Shown: positions 8,571 through 17,475, counted from the first letter of the stretch. The stretch is DNA of 64,000 bases from Stenotrophomonas maltophilia (GCA_002363385.1 DEVL01000005.1:212453-276452); one strand, 5' to 3'. A program made the numbers and translations. The notes: a model not told the origin generated them from the sequence alone.

Positions 8571-9068
8571 TCAGAGCGGCGGCATCACCTGGATGTCGTC
8601 GTCGACCAGCTCGATGGCCATCACCAGCGCATCCTCGCGCCCGTCGCGGGCGGGGTAATAACGCGGGCGGCGGCCGATCTCATTGAATCCCTCACTGTGG
8701 TACAGCGCCACCGCCGAGGTATTGGACGGGCGCACTTCGAGGAACACGCGGTGCGCGCCATGGTCGCGCGCCAGCTTCACCAGCGCGCGCAGCAGGTAGC
8801 GGCCGTGACCACGCGACTGGCACAGCGGGTCCACGCAGATATTGAGGAGATGGGCTTCGTCGGCGGCGATGCTGAGCAGGCCGTAGCCCATCAGCAGGCC
8901 ATCCTCTTCCATCGCCAGGCCGGGATAACCGGCACGCAGGCAGTCCTGGAAGATGCCGCGGGTCCACGGGTACGGGTAACCTCGCACCTCGATCGCCATC
9001 ACGGCATTGAGGTCGCTTTCGCGCAGCGCGCGCAACGACAACGGCCGTGGCGAGCTCACCGCGCTCAC
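8571..9068 (-). CDS. rimI: Ribosomal-protein-alanine N-acetyltransferase
   Basis: GNAT-fold acetyltransferase expected to acetylate the N-terminal alanine of ribosomal protein S18. In the 165-residue product the acetyl-CoA loop is seen as QSRGHGRYLLRAL (Q/RxxGxG/A), preceded by the beta4 segment AHLLNICVDP and followed by VFLEVRPSNTSAVALYHSEGF, which is highly characteristic of RimI. The GTG start at 9068 overlaps the upstream stop codon in a GTGA junction; an ATG 13 codons earlier would lie inside the neighbour. The holD-like gene immediately upstream mirrors the E. coli holD-rimI overlap. Confidence 0.9.
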   Translation of the reverse strand: MSAVSSPRPLSLRALRESDLNAVMAIEVRGYPYPWTRGIFQDCLRAGYPGLAMEEDGLLMGYGLLSIAADEAHLLNICVDPLCQSRGHGRYLLRALVKLARDHGAHRVFLEVRPSNTSAVALYHSEGFNEIGRRPRYYPARDGREDALVMAIELVDDDIQVMPPL

Positions 9069-9547
9069 GGGCGGCCCCGCTTGCGCAGGGCGCGCAGCTG
9101 CGGCCACAACGCGCGCTTGGCCGCGGCACTGCTGCGCAGTTCGTCCAGGTTCCAGCTGGCCATCAAGGCCTGGGTGTCGGGCTCGGCCGGGTTGCAGCCG
9201 GAGGCGCGCAGCAGCGCGATCTGCAGGCGATCGGGCATCCGCACCGCAGCGCGGCGGCCTCCGCCTGCGCGTGCCGGCGTGGCCGCCGGGCCGGGCGGCG
9301 GCGCGCCTTCTTCGGCCGTGCGCGGCGGGCTTCGGCGTACCGGTGCGGGCGCATCCACGGCCGGTGCCGGCCGCGATTGGCGCACGGGCGCAGCCGACTC
9401 GGCGAGCGGCGCCGCGCTGAGCTGGACATCAGGTACCGCAGCGGCCTCCGGCTCGACACTGCCGTCGACGAACACCGTGTAGCCCATCGCCTGCAGCCAG
9501 GACTGCTGCGCCGGCGACCACAATGGCGGCAGCGCCTGCCCGCTCAC
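9065..9547 (-). CDS. Candidate DNA polymerase III psi subunit (HolD-like)
   Basis: A 160-residue protein, GTG start at 9547 coupled to the pssA stop, stop coupled to rimI. The N terminus (WSPAQQSWLQAMGYTVFV) resembles the short chi-binding peptide at the start of psi (QxxxLxxMGIxxW). The C terminus (SAAAKRALWPQLRALRK) resembles the last helix of psi (NPxAxxALWxxI). Between them is a Pro/Ala-rich stretch of roughly 60 residues that looks disordered. Position immediately before rimI is the same as holD in E. coli. The core is too diverged to be certain by eye, so the name is an inference from the two termini and the neighbourhood. Confidence 0.55.
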   Translation of the reverse strand: MSGQALPPLWSPAQQSWLQAMGYTVFVDGSVEPEAAAVPDVQLSAAPLAESAAPVRQSRPAPAVDAPAPVRRSPPRTAEEGAPPPGPAATPARAGGGRRAAVRMPDRLQIALLRASGCNPAEPDTQALMASWNLDELRSSAAAKRALWPQLRALRKRGRP

Positions 9548-10323
9548 GCGTTCGGCTCGACCGTTTTGCGGGTGCGCTGCCACACCCAGTAACACGGGCC
9601 GGACAAGGCATACACCACGCCCACCGCGAACAGCACCCGCGGCAGATCAATGACCATGATCGCGATGGCGATCGGCACCAGGGCCAGCGCCAGGAACGGC
9701 ACGCGGTCCGCGCGCGGCCCCCGCTCGCCACTGCCCTTGAAGCTCCAGAAGCGGATCCGGCTGACCATCAGCAGCGCCGCCACCAGGGTTACGCCCAGCG
9801 CGACATAGCGCAGCTGGTTGCCATCCCAGCCGAGGTTGCCATCGGCAAAGGCCCAGACGAAGGACATCATCAGGCCCGCAGCGGCCGGGCTGGCCAGACC
9901 GATGAACCAGCGTTTATCGACCACGCTGACCTGGGTATTGAAACGGGCCAGGCGCAGTGCAGCGCAGGCGGCATACAGGAAGGCGACCGCCCAGCCGACG
10001 CGGCCCATCACCGGGTCGTCGAACTTCAGCCAGGACAGCGACCAGTGGTACATCACCAGGGCCGGGGCCATCCCGAAGCTGACCAGATCGGCCAAGGAGT
10101 CGTACTGAACGCCGAATTCGCTGCTGGTGCCGGTCAGGCGGGCCACGCGGCCGTCCAGGCCATCCATGACCGCCGCGACGAACACGGCGACGGCGGCATT
10201 GACGAAGTCGCCATTGGCCGCGGCGATGATCGCGTAGAAGCCAGCGAACAGGCCTGCGGTGGTGAACAGGTTGGGCAGCAGGTAAATGCTGCGCGAGCGC
10301 GGCGGGGGTTTCATCTGATCCAT
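9544..10323 (-). CDS. pssA: CDP-diacylglycerol-serine O-phosphatidyltransferase
   Basis: Membrane enzyme that makes phosphatidylserine, the precursor of phosphatidylethanolamine. The 259-residue product has the CDP-alcohol phosphotransferase signature with its Asp residues spaced as in DGRVAR...G...D...D (about residues 65-90: DGLDGRVARLTG then GVQYDSLADLVSFG), and about six to eight hydrophobic helices. This is the type II PssA found in Bacillus and Xanthomonas rather than the PLD-like E. coli enzyme. A second ATG three codons later (10314) could be the true start. Heads a coupled string pssA - holD-like - rimI on the minus strand. Confidence 0.93.
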   Translation of the reverse strand: MDQMKPPPRSRSIYLLPNLFTTAGLFAGFYAIIAAANGDFVNAAVAVFVAAVMDGLDGRVARLTGTSSEFGVQYDSLADLVSFGMAPALVMYHWSLSWLKFDDPVMGRVGWAVAFLYAACAALRLARFNTQVSVVDKRWFIGLASPAAAGLMMSFVWAFADGNLGWDGNQLRYVALGVTLVAALLMVSRIRFWSFKGSGERGPRADRVPFLALALVPIAIAIMVIDLPRVLFAVGVVYALSGPCYWVWQRTRKTVEPNA

Positions 10324-10396
10324 GTGGGGAGTTTAGCTTGCCAGCACCGGCCCCGGGGTGCTGCAATCGCGCTTCTGCCCCGTTCCCGGAGTTGCC

Positions 10397-10771
10397 ATGC
10401 GTGCCCTGTCCCGTCTGAGCGCCCTGCTGCTGCTCGCCAGCGCCACGGCCAGCGCCGGCAACGTCTATAAGTGGAAAGACGCCAATGGCGTGACCCAGTA
10501 CTCGGAGAAGCCGCCGGCCGGGCAGACATACGAGGCCCGCCAGGTCGAGCATCGCGACCCGCCCCCGCGCGAGACGGCGGCCGCCCCGGCGGAAAACAAG
10601 GAGTGCACCAGCGCCCGCAGCAACCTCACCCTGCTCAACGGGCCGGGCAAGGTGATGCAGGACACCGATGGTGACGGCAAGCCCGATGCCACCTTGACCG
10701 ACGCGCAACGCAGCGCCCAGAAAACGCTGGCCGAGGCCGCCATCCAGGCCTACTGCACGCCCAAGGCCTGA
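10397..10771 (+). CDS. DUF4124-domain periplasmic protein
   Basis: A 124-residue protein with a clear signal peptide (MRALSRLSALLLLASATASA, cleavage after ASA) followed directly by a DUF4124 motif, NVYKWKDANGVTQYSEKPP, in which Tyr-Lys-Trp-x-Asp and the Tyr-Ser pair are the conserved positions. A flexible Pro/Ala stretch and a short helical tail with two cysteines (ECTSARSN and AYCTPKA) follow. DUF4124 proteins are abundant in Xanthomonadaceae and have no established function. Start at 10397 places the signal peptide at the N terminus. Stands alone between pssA (divergent) and proS (same strand, 98 bases on). Confidence 0.85.
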   Translation: MRALSRLSALLLLASATASAGNVYKWKDANGVTQYSEKPPAGQTYEARQVEHRDPPPRETAAAPAENKECTSARSNLTLLNGPGKVMQDTDGDGKPDATLTDAQRSAQKTLAEAAIQAYCTPKA

Positions 10772-10869
10772 GCCGGGCAGCCCGGCTGAGGGGCTAAAAC
10801 CGCCCCCAGCACCCATCGTGGCGGCCGGACTGGCAGAATATCGGCTTCTGCCGTTCAGCGAAGCCGACG

Positions 10870-12561
10870 ATGCGCCTCTCCCAGTTCCACCTGCACACCA
10901 CCAAGGAAACCCCCAGCGACGCGGAGCTGACCAGCCACCGCTTGATGCTGCGCGCGGGCATGATCCGCAAGCTGGCCTCGGGGCTGTACACCTGGTCGCC
11001 GCTGGGCCTGCGCGTGCTGCGCAAGGTCGAGCGCATCGTGCGTGAGGAAATGGAGCGTGCCGGTGCGGTGGAATTCCAGATCCCGACCATCCAGCCCAAG
11101 GAACTGTGGGAAGCCACCGGCCGCTGGGAGAAGTTCGGTCCGCAGCTGCTGAAGATCAAGGATCGCAAGGAGCAGGTGTTCTGCTACAGCCCGACCGCTG
11201 AAGAGGCCGCCGCCGACTTCGCGCGCCAGGAACTGTCCAGCTACAAGCAGCTGCCGGTCAACTTCTTCCAGATCCAGACCAAGTTCCGCGATGAGATCCG
11301 CCCGCGCTTCGGCGTGATGCGCTCACGCGAATTCCTCATGAAGGATGCGTATTCCTTCCACCTGCACGATGAGTGCCTGGTGCGCGAATACGAGAACATG
11401 AAATCGGCCTACAGCCGTATCTTCACTCGCCTGGGTCTGGATTTCCGCATGGTGCAGGCCGACTCCGGTGCGATCGGTGGCGATGCGTCACAGGAGTTCC
11501 ACGTGATCGCCGATTCGGGCGAAGACGCACTGGTGTTTTCCACCGGCTCGGATTACGCGGCCAATATGGAAGCGGCCATCGCCGCGGCTCCGGGCGAGCG
11601 CCCGGCCGCCAGCGAAGCGCTGCGCAGAATCGATACGCCCACGCAGAAAGCCTGTGAAGCCGTGGCCGCTCTGCTCGGCCTGGGGCTGGAGCGCACGGTC
11701 AAGTCGATCGCGATCATGAGCGAAGCCGGTTTCGTGCTGGCGCTGGTGCGCGGCGATCACGACGTCAATGAAATCAAACTCGGCAAGGTCGCGGGTCTGC
11801 AGGGCTACCGCATGGCCAGCGAGGCGGAAATCGCCACGCACCTCGGCAGCGAGCCGGGCTTCCTCGGCCCGCTCAACCCGGCACAGCCGATCCGCATCGT
11901 GGCCGACCGCGACGTCGCCGCGCTGGCCGATTTCGTCATCGGTGCCAATGAAGCCGGTTTCCATATCGCCGGCGTCAACTGGGGCCGTGACCTGCCCGAG
12001 CCGGAAGTGGCGGACATCCGCAACGCCAAGGCCGGTGATCGCGCCGCCGATGGTGGTGAACTGAAAATCGCGCGCGGCATCGAAGTCGGCCACGTGTTCC
12101 AGCTCGGCCGCCAGTATGCGCAGGCGTTGAATGCGACCGTGCTCGACGAAAACGGCAAGGCCGCGGTATTGGCGATGGGCTGCTACGGCATCGGCATTTC
12201 GCGCATCGTCGCCGCGGCGATCGAACAGAATCACGACGACGCCGGCATTATCTGGCCCGATGCGATGGCACCGTGGCAGGTCGTGGTCTGCATGATCAAC
12301 CCCAAGCAGGACGAGACCGTGTCGGCCACCGCCGCCGAACTGCTCGCGCAGCTGCAGGCTGCCGGCCTGGATGTGGCGCTGGATGATCGTGGCCTGCGCC
12401 CGGGCGCTATGTTCGCCGACATGGAACTGATCGGTGTGCCGCACCGGATCGTGGTATCCGAGCGCGGCGTCGCTGCCGGCACATTCGAGTACCGCGCGCG
12501 CAGCGCGGCCGAAGCGGAGGTCCTCGACCGGGACGCACTGCTGGCGAAATTGACGAAGTGA
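10870..12561 (+). CDS. proS: Prolyl-tRNA synthetase
   Basis: Class II aminoacyl-tRNA synthetase that charges tRNA-Pro. The 563-residue protein is of the bacterial (prokaryotic-type) form: N-terminal MRLSQFHLHTTKETP, motif 2 in the region FRDEIRPRFGVMRSREFLMKDAYSFH (near residue 137), the INS editing domain in the middle (about residues 225-400, with VNWGRDLPEPEVADIR near its end), motif 3 AMGCYGIGISRIVAAAIEQ and a C-terminal anticodon-binding domain. Length is normal. A strong intrinsic terminator follows. Confidence 0.97.
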   Translation: MRLSQFHLHTTKETPSDAELTSHRLMLRAGMIRKLASGLYTWSPLGLRVLRKVERIVREEMERAGAVEFQIPTIQPKELWEATGRWEKFGPQLLKIKDRKEQVFCYSPTAEEAAADFARQELSSYKQLPVNFFQIQTKFRDEIRPRFGVMRSREFLMKDAYSFHLHDECLVREYENMKSAYSRIFTRLGLDFRMVQADSGAIGGDASQEFHVIADSGEDALVFSTGSDYAANMEAAIAAAPGERPAASEALRRIDTPTQKACEAVAALLGLGLERTVKSIAIMSEAGFVLALVRGDHDVNEIKLGKVAGLQGYRMASEAEIATHLGSEPGFLGPLNPAQPIRIVADRDVAALADFVIGANEAGFHIAGVNWGRDLPEPEVADIRNAKAGDRAADGGELKIARGIEVGHVFQLGRQYAQALNATVLDENGKAAVLAMGCYGIGISRIVAAAIEQNHDDAGIIWPDAMAPWQVVVCMINPKQDETVSATAAELLAQLQAAGLDVALDDRGLRPGAMFADMELIGVPHRIVVSERGVAAGTFEYRARSAAEAEVLDRDALLAKLTK

Positions 12562-12565
12562 TGAC

Positions 12566-12593
12566 AGGGCCGGGTGAAATATCCCGGCCTTTT
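12566..12593 (+). terminator. Intrinsic terminator of proS
   Basis: A 7-bp GC stem, GGCCGGG (12568-12574) pairing with CCCGGCC (12583-12589), encloses an 8-base loop and is followed by TTTT at 12590-12593. It begins only a few bases after the proS stop codon. Confidence 0.85.
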
Positions 12594-12713
12594 CAATGGT
12601 GCCGCCGGTTTCAATATGTCCGGCTTGTTTGTGTATTTCGCAAAAGAGAATGTATGCTGTTTCCGATGCCAAGGACCGGCTCACCCTGTCCTTAATATAT
12701 TGCGGAGTAGTAG

Positions 12714-13091
12714 ATGAGTATCGACCTGAGCGGCCTGTCCGCCAAAGAGCTGGGCGCGCTGATCAAGAACGCCAAGAAGCAGCAGACCATCGTCGCCAAG
12801 CGTCCGGCGATCACCAAGGTCCGCGCACAGCTCACCAAGCTGGCCAAGGCCCAGGGCTATTCGGTGGAAGAGCTGTTCGGCGGCGCCGCCCCGGCCGCAC
12901 GTGGCCGTGCCGCGAGCAAGACCACCAAGGCGCCGGCCAAGGCCGTTCGCAAGCTTGGCAAGGTAGCCCCGAAGTACCGCAACCCGGCCAACCCCAAGGA
13001 AACCTGGACCGGCCGTGGCAAGCAGCCGCGCTGGCTGGCTGCGCATACCGCCAAGGGCAAGAAGGTCGAAGAGTTCCTGATCAAGAAGTAA
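12714..13091 (+). CDS. H-NS family nucleoid-associated protein
   Basis: DNA-binding protein of 125 residues. The N-terminal half (SAKELGALIKNAKKQQ and following) is a short helical oligomerisation region. The C-terminal part contains the H-NS DNA-binding core KYRNPANPKETWTGRGKQPRWL, with the Trp-Thr/Ser-Gly-Arg-Gly-x-x-Pro loop that enters the minor groove of AT-rich DNA. The linker is Ala/Lys-rich. The form is that of the BpH3/XrvC-type proteins of Xanthomonas, implicated there in silencing of virulence and foreign genes. The upstream 150 bases are unusually AT-rich for this genome and could allow autoregulation. GGAG lies 6 bases before the ATG. Flanked by two intrinsic terminators, so it is monocistronic. 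Confidence 0.9.
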   Translation: MSIDLSGLSAKELGALIKNAKKQQTIVAKRPAITKVRAQLTKLAKAQGYSVEELFGGAAPAARGRAASKTTKAPAKAVRKLGKVAPKYRNPANPKETWTGRGKQPRWLAAHTAKGKKVEEFLIKK

Positions 13092-13114
13092 GCCGGTCAG
13101 TCTCTGCTGCACAT

Positions 13115-13143
13115 GAAAACGCCAGCCTCGCGCCGGCGTTTTC
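13115..13143. terminator. Bidirectional intrinsic terminator
   Basis: GAAAACGCC (13115-13123) pairs with GGCGTTTTC (13135-13143). The stem starts with A4 and ends with T4, so it can serve both the H-NS-family gene on the plus strand and the convergent exporter gene on the minus strand. Confidence 0.85.
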
Positions 13144-13178
13144 GTCCCCGTTGATCGAGCGCGCGGTGACCGGGGTGG

Positions 13179-14438
13179 TCAGAGATTCTTGCGCGCCGGG
13201 ATCAGCAGATTGCCGAACAGCAGACCGGCCACCAGTGCCATCACTACGTTGAGCACGGTCATGAGCACGGTCTGGCCGGCGCTCATGTCCTGCTGCTGGA
13301 CCAGGGTCAGCACGCCGCGCAGGCTGGTGCTGCCGGGCACCAGCATGATGATGCCGGGCAGGCGGATGATCGCGCCCGGGCGCTGCGCCAACCGACCAAA
13401 CAGATTGCCGGCGGCGGTCAGCAGCATCGCGGACATGAAAATGCCGGCCGGGATGCCCCACGCCTGTCCGGCGAATTTCGAGATCGCATAACCGGCAACG
13501 GCCGCCGCCATCACCCAGGGGAAATCGCGGCGGTTGGCCTTGAACAACATCGCGAACGCGAACGCCGCCAGCAGCAACGCGCCCCATTCCACCCAATCGG
13601 CCTGCGGCCGCGAGGCACGGACCAGCGGCTCCAGCCCGACAATGCCCGACAGCGTCACCGCGATCACTGCGCCCACCGTCAGTTTCAGGATCGTGGTCAC
13701 CGCACCGGCAAACCGCGCCGTGCCGGAGACCCAATGCTGGCTGGCCAGCTCGTTGACCGCGTTGGTCAGCGACATCCCCGGCAGCAGCACCACCAGCGAG
13801 GCAATGATCACCGTGTTGAGGTTGAGCGCCCCGACGAAGGAAGCCACCAGCGTCGCCACCGAGCCGGCCAGCAGCGCCGCCAATGCTTCATTGGCCTCGC
13901 GCGTGGCCGGGCGGCGGTCGGTATACATGCCCATGACGCCGATCAGCAGGCCGATCACGCCAGCGGTGGCGATGTCCAGCCACGGCAGCTTCCACAGACC
14001 GGCCACGCCTGCCGCGCCCAGGCTGTAAGAAAGAATGGTGCGGATCTTGCCCCAGCGGCCCGGATCCTTGTCCAGCTGGCGCAACGCGGTATGGCCCTGC
14101 GCGATGCTCATGGTGCCGTTGGCCACCGCATCGGTGATCTGGTCGGCGATGCTGAGTTTATGCAGGTCGTTCTCGCCCGGTGCCAGTCGGATCACGCGGG
14201 TGATGTCCGACGAACCGATCGCCTTGGTGGGGTCGCTGAAACTCAGGATCAGGCCGGTCGGGTTCGACCACGGCTCGCAATCCAGGTCCAGGCGTTGCGC
14301 CAGCGCGACCACGGCCGCTTCCAGCCGCTGTGCGGTGGTGCCATAGCTGTGCAGGCGCCCGGCCATTTCCGAAACGAAGGCCACGCGCTGTGCGTAGGTG
14401 GCCGGTGGTGCAACGATGGTGGGGGCGTCGGCAGACAT
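13179..14438 (-). CDS. ThrE-like threonine/serine exporter
   Basis: Inner-membrane protein of 419 residues that combines the DUF1212 (ThrE N-terminal) and DUF3815-type membrane halves in one chain. The soluble start (TYAQRVAFVSEMAGRLHSYGTTAQRLE and LILSFSDPTKAI) matches the ThrE N-terminal domain, and about ten hydrophobic segments follow, e.g. VASFVGALNLNTVIIASLVVLLPGMSLTNAV. By homology to Corynebacterium ThrE it could export threonine and serine; the actual substrate is unproven. The ATG at 14438 was selected because the preceding codons are unlike the family. It diverges from the mla operon with 160 bases between. Confidence 0.82.
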   Translation of the reverse strand: MSADAPTIVAPPATYAQRVAFVSEMAGRLHSYGTTAQRLEAAVVALAQRLDLDCEPWSNPTGLILSFSDPTKAIGSSDITRVIRLAPGENDLHKLSIADQITDAVANGTMSIAQGHTALRQLDKDPGRWGKIRTILSYSLGAAGVAGLWKLPWLDIATAGVIGLLIGVMGMYTDRRPATREANEALAALLAGSVATLVASFVGALNLNTVIIASLVVLLPGMSLTNAVNELASQHWVSGTARFAGAVTTILKLTVGAVIAVTLSGIVGLEPLVRASRPQADWVEWGALLLAAFAFAMLFKANRRDFPWVMAAAVAGYAISKFAGQAWGIPAGIFMSAMLLTAAGNLFGRLAQRPGAIIRLPGIIMLVPGSTSLRGVLTLVQQQDMSAGQTVLMTVLNVVMALVAGLLFGNLLIPARKNL

Positions 14439-14598
14439 GCGGCGTAGTATTACCCGAACACGCCCCGGCCTGAAGAATCCCGGTGTCATCGCATCGCGGC
14501 CTGGTGGCCCGGGTGTTGCCGAGCGACGCGGTCAGCCCCATCCGGCGCATACGCGAGCCATGCACCCGGACAGGGTATGCTGCGCGCAGGACGCCTAC

Positions 14599-15711
14599 AT
14601 GACCTCAGACCAAGCCCCCCATCTCGAGCAGGATGCCCAGGACCCCGGCCTGATCCGGTTGTCTGGCCATTGGACATTACGCACCGCGCTGGACGCGGCC
14701 GAAGTGCTGCGCGGGCTTCCGGAAAAGGTGACCGGTCTGGACGCCAGCGGGATCACCGCGCTGGACTCGGCCGGCGTGCTGCAACTGCTGCGTGTAGCGC
14801 ATCGCGCCGATCTGGGCGAGGACGCCGTGACGTTCCGCGAGGAGCATCGCGCGCTGGTTTCCACCATCGAGGAAGTCGCTGACGACCGGCCCAAGGCCAA
14901 GCGCGATTTCGGCGTGCTGGCCGCGCTGGAACGGCTCGGTGTCAGCGTGCACGGCATGGGCCACAACATCGTGGCGCTGGCCAGTTTCCTGGGCGAGAAC
15001 CTGGTCAAGGGTGCGCGGTTGATCAAGGAACCGCGCCGATTCCGTCTCACCGCCACCGTCGCCCAGATGGAACAGGTCGGCCTGGATGCGGTGCCGCTGG
15101 TCGCCCTGCTGTCCTACCTGGTGGGCGCGGTGATTGCCTTCCTCGGCTCCACGATCCTGCGCGACTTCGGCGCGGAGATCTATGTGGTCGAGCTGGTCAG
15201 CATCGCCTTCCTGCGCGAGTTCGCGGTGCTGTTGACCGCGATCGTGCTGGCCGGCCGCACCGCCAGTGCGTTCACCGCGCAGATTGGTGCGATGAAGGCC
15301 CGCGAAGAAATCGACGCCATGAAGACCCTGGGGCTGGACCCGGTCGATCTGCTGGTGCTGCCGCGGCTGACCGCCCTGTTGATTACCCTGCCGCTGCTGA
15401 CCTTCATTGCGATGATCGCCGGTCTGGCCGGTGGCATCACCGTCGGCGCGTTCGATCTGGATATCCCGCCACAGATGTATATCGCGCGGATGCACGACAC
15501 CATGGAGGTGCGCAACATGCTGGTGGGTCTGGCCAAAGCCCCGGTGTTCGCCTTGGTGATCGGCCTGATCGGCTGCCTGGAAGGTCTGAAGGTGGAAGGC
15601 ACCGCACAGTCGGTCGGCGAGCGCACCACCTCCAGTGTGGTGCAGGCCATTTCGCTGGTGATCATCCTCGACGCGTTCGCCGCGCTGTGGTTCATGAAGA
15701 TGGGCTGGTAA
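14599..15711 (+). CDS. mlaE: MlaE-type lipid ABC permease with N-terminal STAS domain
   Basis: Permease of a phospholipid transport ABC system. The 370-residue chain has two parts. Residues 1-100 form a STAS/MlaB-like domain (LIRLSGHWTLRTALDAAEVL and GLDASGITALDSAGVLQLLR, where the DSAG segment is the STAS signature). Residues 140-370 form the MlaE permease with five or six hydrophobic helices, including VELVSIAFLREFAVLLTAIVLAGR and GTAQSVGERTTSSVVQAI. In E. coli MlaB and MlaE are separate; here they are one polypeptide. First gene of a four-gene operon (mlaE, mlaF, mlaD, lipoprotein) with 3-base gaps or overlaps. Confidence 0.9.
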   Translation: MTSDQAPHLEQDAQDPGLIRLSGHWTLRTALDAAEVLRGLPEKVTGLDASGITALDSAGVLQLLRVAHRADLGEDAVTFREEHRALVSTIEEVADDRPKAKRDFGVLAALERLGVSVHGMGHNIVALASFLGENLVKGARLIKEPRRFRLTATVAQMEQVGLDAVPLVALLSYLVGAVIAFLGSTILRDFGAEIYVVELVSIAFLREFAVLLTAIVLAGRTASAFTAQIGAMKAREEIDAMKTLGLDPVDLLVLPRLTALLITLPLLTFIAMIAGLAGGITVGAFDLDIPPQMYIARMHDTMEVRNMLVGLAKAPVFALVIGLIGCLEGLKVEGTAQSVGERTTSSVVQAISLVIILDAFAALWFMKMGW

Positions 15712-15714
15712 CCG

Positions 15715-16545
15715 ATGATCACCGATACCGCCCCCACCCCGGACCGCGACGACGCCGCCACCGATGACGGTGAACTGCTGATCCGCGTGCGCGGGCTGAC
15801 CAACCGTTTCGGCGCCCAGGTGGTGCACGACGGGCTGGATCTGGACGTGCGTCGCGGCGAGATCCTCGGCGTGGTCGGCGGCTCGGGCACCGGCAAGTCG
15901 GTGTTGATGCGCAGCATCCTGGGCCTGCGCACGCCGGATGATGGCCAGATCGAGGTGCTGGGCGTCGATGCCCGCTCCGGCGACCCGGCCAACCGCCTGC
16001 ATATCGAACGCAACACCGGCGTGCTGTTCCAGGATGGTGCGCTGTTCTCCTCGCTGACCGTGGGCGAGAACGTGCAGGTGCCGCTGAAGGAACATCACGG
16101 CGAGCTGCCCGAGCGCTGGCATTACGAACTGGCCCTGCTCAAGGTGAAGCTGGCCGGCCTGCCGGCCGATGCGATCAACAAGCTGCCCTCGCAGCTGTCC
16201 GGCGGCATGCGCAAGCGCGCCGGCCTGGCCAGGGCGCTGGCGCTGGATCCGCCGCTGCTGTTCCTGGATGAGCCTACCGCCGGGCTGGACCCGATCGGCG
16301 CGGCCGCCTTCGACCGCCTGATCAAGACCCTGCAGGAAGCGCTGGGCCTGACTGTCTTCCTGATCACACACGATCTGGACACGCTGTATGCGATCTGTGA
16401 CCGGGTGGCGGTGCTGGCCGACAAGAAGGTCATCGCCAATGCCCCGCTGCACGAGATCGAACAACTGGACCACCCGTGGATCCAGGAGTACTTCCACGGA
16501 CCGCGCGCGCGTGCTGCGCGCGATGCAAAGCACGAGAGCGAGTAA
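15715..16545 (+). CDS. mlaF: MlaF-type lipid ABC transporter ATPase
   Basis: ATP-binding subunit of 276 residues that energises the MlaE permease. It has a Walker A GGSGTGKSVLMRSIL near residue 57, the signature LSGGMRKRAGLARAL near residue 160, the Walker B LLFLDEPTAGLDP and the H-loop ITHDLDTL. The C-terminal tail (HPWIQEYFHGPRAR) resembles the MlaF extension that reaches over the partner subunit. Start at 15715 is 3 bases after the mlaE stop. A 20-residue acidic N-terminal leader before the ABC domain is slightly longer than usual. Confidence 0.93.
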   Translation: MITDTAPTPDRDDAATDDGELLIRVRGLTNRFGAQVVHDGLDLDVRRGEILGVVGGSGTGKSVLMRSILGLRTPDDGQIEVLGVDARSGDPANRLHIERNTGVLFQDGALFSSLTVGENVQVPLKEHHGELPERWHYELALLKVKLAGLPADAINKLPSQLSGGMRKRAGLARALALDPPLLFLDEPTAGLDPIGAAAFDRLIKTLQEALGLTVFLITHDLDTLYAICDRVAVLADKKVIANAPLHEIEQLDHPWIQEYFHGPRARAARDAKHESE

Positions 16546-16548
16546 GCC

Positions 16549-17475
16549 ATGGAAACCAAAGCCAATTACGTCCTGATCGGCGCCTTCACCCTGATAGTGG
16601 GCCTGGCGCTGCTGGCCTTCGGCCTGTGGGCCGCCAAGTACTCCTCCGACCGCACCTGGACCGAGTACCGCGTGGTCTTCCGCGAGGCCGTCACCGGCCT
16701 GTCGGTGGGCAGCCCCGTGCAGTACAACGGCATCGCGGTCGGCTCGATCACCGAGTTGAACCTGGTGCCGGACGATCCGCGCCAGGTCGTCGCGCGGATC
16801 CGCCTGAACTCCAATACCCCGGTCAAGACCGACACCCGCGCCAAGCTGGCGATCACCAGCCTGACCGGCCCCTCGATCATCCAGCTCAGCGGCGGTACGC
16901 CCCAGTCCCCCGCGCTGACTGCGGTCAACAAGGACCCGGCCCCGATCATCCCGACCACCCCGTCGGCGCTGCAGAACATCACCGACGTGGCCAACCGCAT
17001 CGTCGAGCGCATGGACCAGGTGCTGAGCGACCGCAACGTGGCCAGCATCAACGCAACCCTGGCCAACCTGGAAACCATCAGCGGCGGCCTGGCCGACCGT
17101 GACCAGGGCACCCAGGCACTGCTGCTCAGCGCGCGCGATGCCGCGCGCAGCCTGGATGTCACCCTGAAGAGCACCAACGGCACCATCCAGCGCTTGGACA
17201 AGAATCTGGTGCAGCAGTTGCCGCCGATCCTGGACAAGCTGGAGACCACGCTGAGCAAGCTGGACTCGGCCGCCGGCAACGCCGACTCGATCCTTGGCGA
17301 GAACCGCGCTGCGATCAACAGTTTCGCCAACGATGGCCTGGCCCAGCTCGGCCCGACCCTGACCGAGCTGCGCGGCCTGATCCGCGACCTGCGCCGGGTC
17401 AGCGACCGCCTGGACAACAACCCGGCACGCTACCTGCTCGGCCGTGACGCACCCAAGGAGTTCGAACCCAAATGA
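16549..17475 (+). CDS. mlaD: MlaD-type MCE-domain protein
   Basis: Membrane-anchored periplasmic component of 308 residues. A single N-terminal helix (YVLIGAFTLIVGLALLAFGLWAA) is followed by an MCE domain (about residues 40-118: YRVVFREAVTGLSVGSPVQYNGIAVG). A long helical C-terminal region (residues 140-300) contains repeated DKLETTLSKLDSAAGNADSIL-like heptads. MCE proteins form hexameric rings or tubes through which lipids move. At 308 residues it is longer than E. coli MlaD (about 183), the extra length being the helical tail, as in PqiB/Ttg2C-like forms that may span more of the periplasm. Confidence 0.92.
   Translation: METKANYVLIGAFTLIVGLALLAFGLWAAKYSSDRTWTEYRVVFREAVTGLSVGSPVQYNGIAVGSITELNLVPDDPRQVVARIRLNSNTPVKTDTRAKLAITSLTGPSIIQLSGGTPQSPALTAVNKDPAPIIPTTPSALQNITDVANRIVERMDQVLSDRNVASINATLANLETISGGLADRDQGTQALLLSARDAARSLDVTLKSTNGTIQRLDKNLVQQLPPILDKLETTLSKLDSAAGNADSILGENRAAINSFANDGLAQLGPTLTELRGLIRDLRRVSDRLDNNPARYLLGRDAPKEFEPK

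Noticed and set aside
12615..12713. Sigma-70 promoter for the H-NS-family gene
   Set aside because: The region is AT-rich with several -10-like hexamers, but no pair with acceptable spacing to a -35 could be fixed by eye.
14677..16533. Open frame of over 600 codons antisense to the mla operon
   Set aside because: His/Gln/Gly-rich translation without domain; the sense-strand genes mlaE and mlaF are clear.
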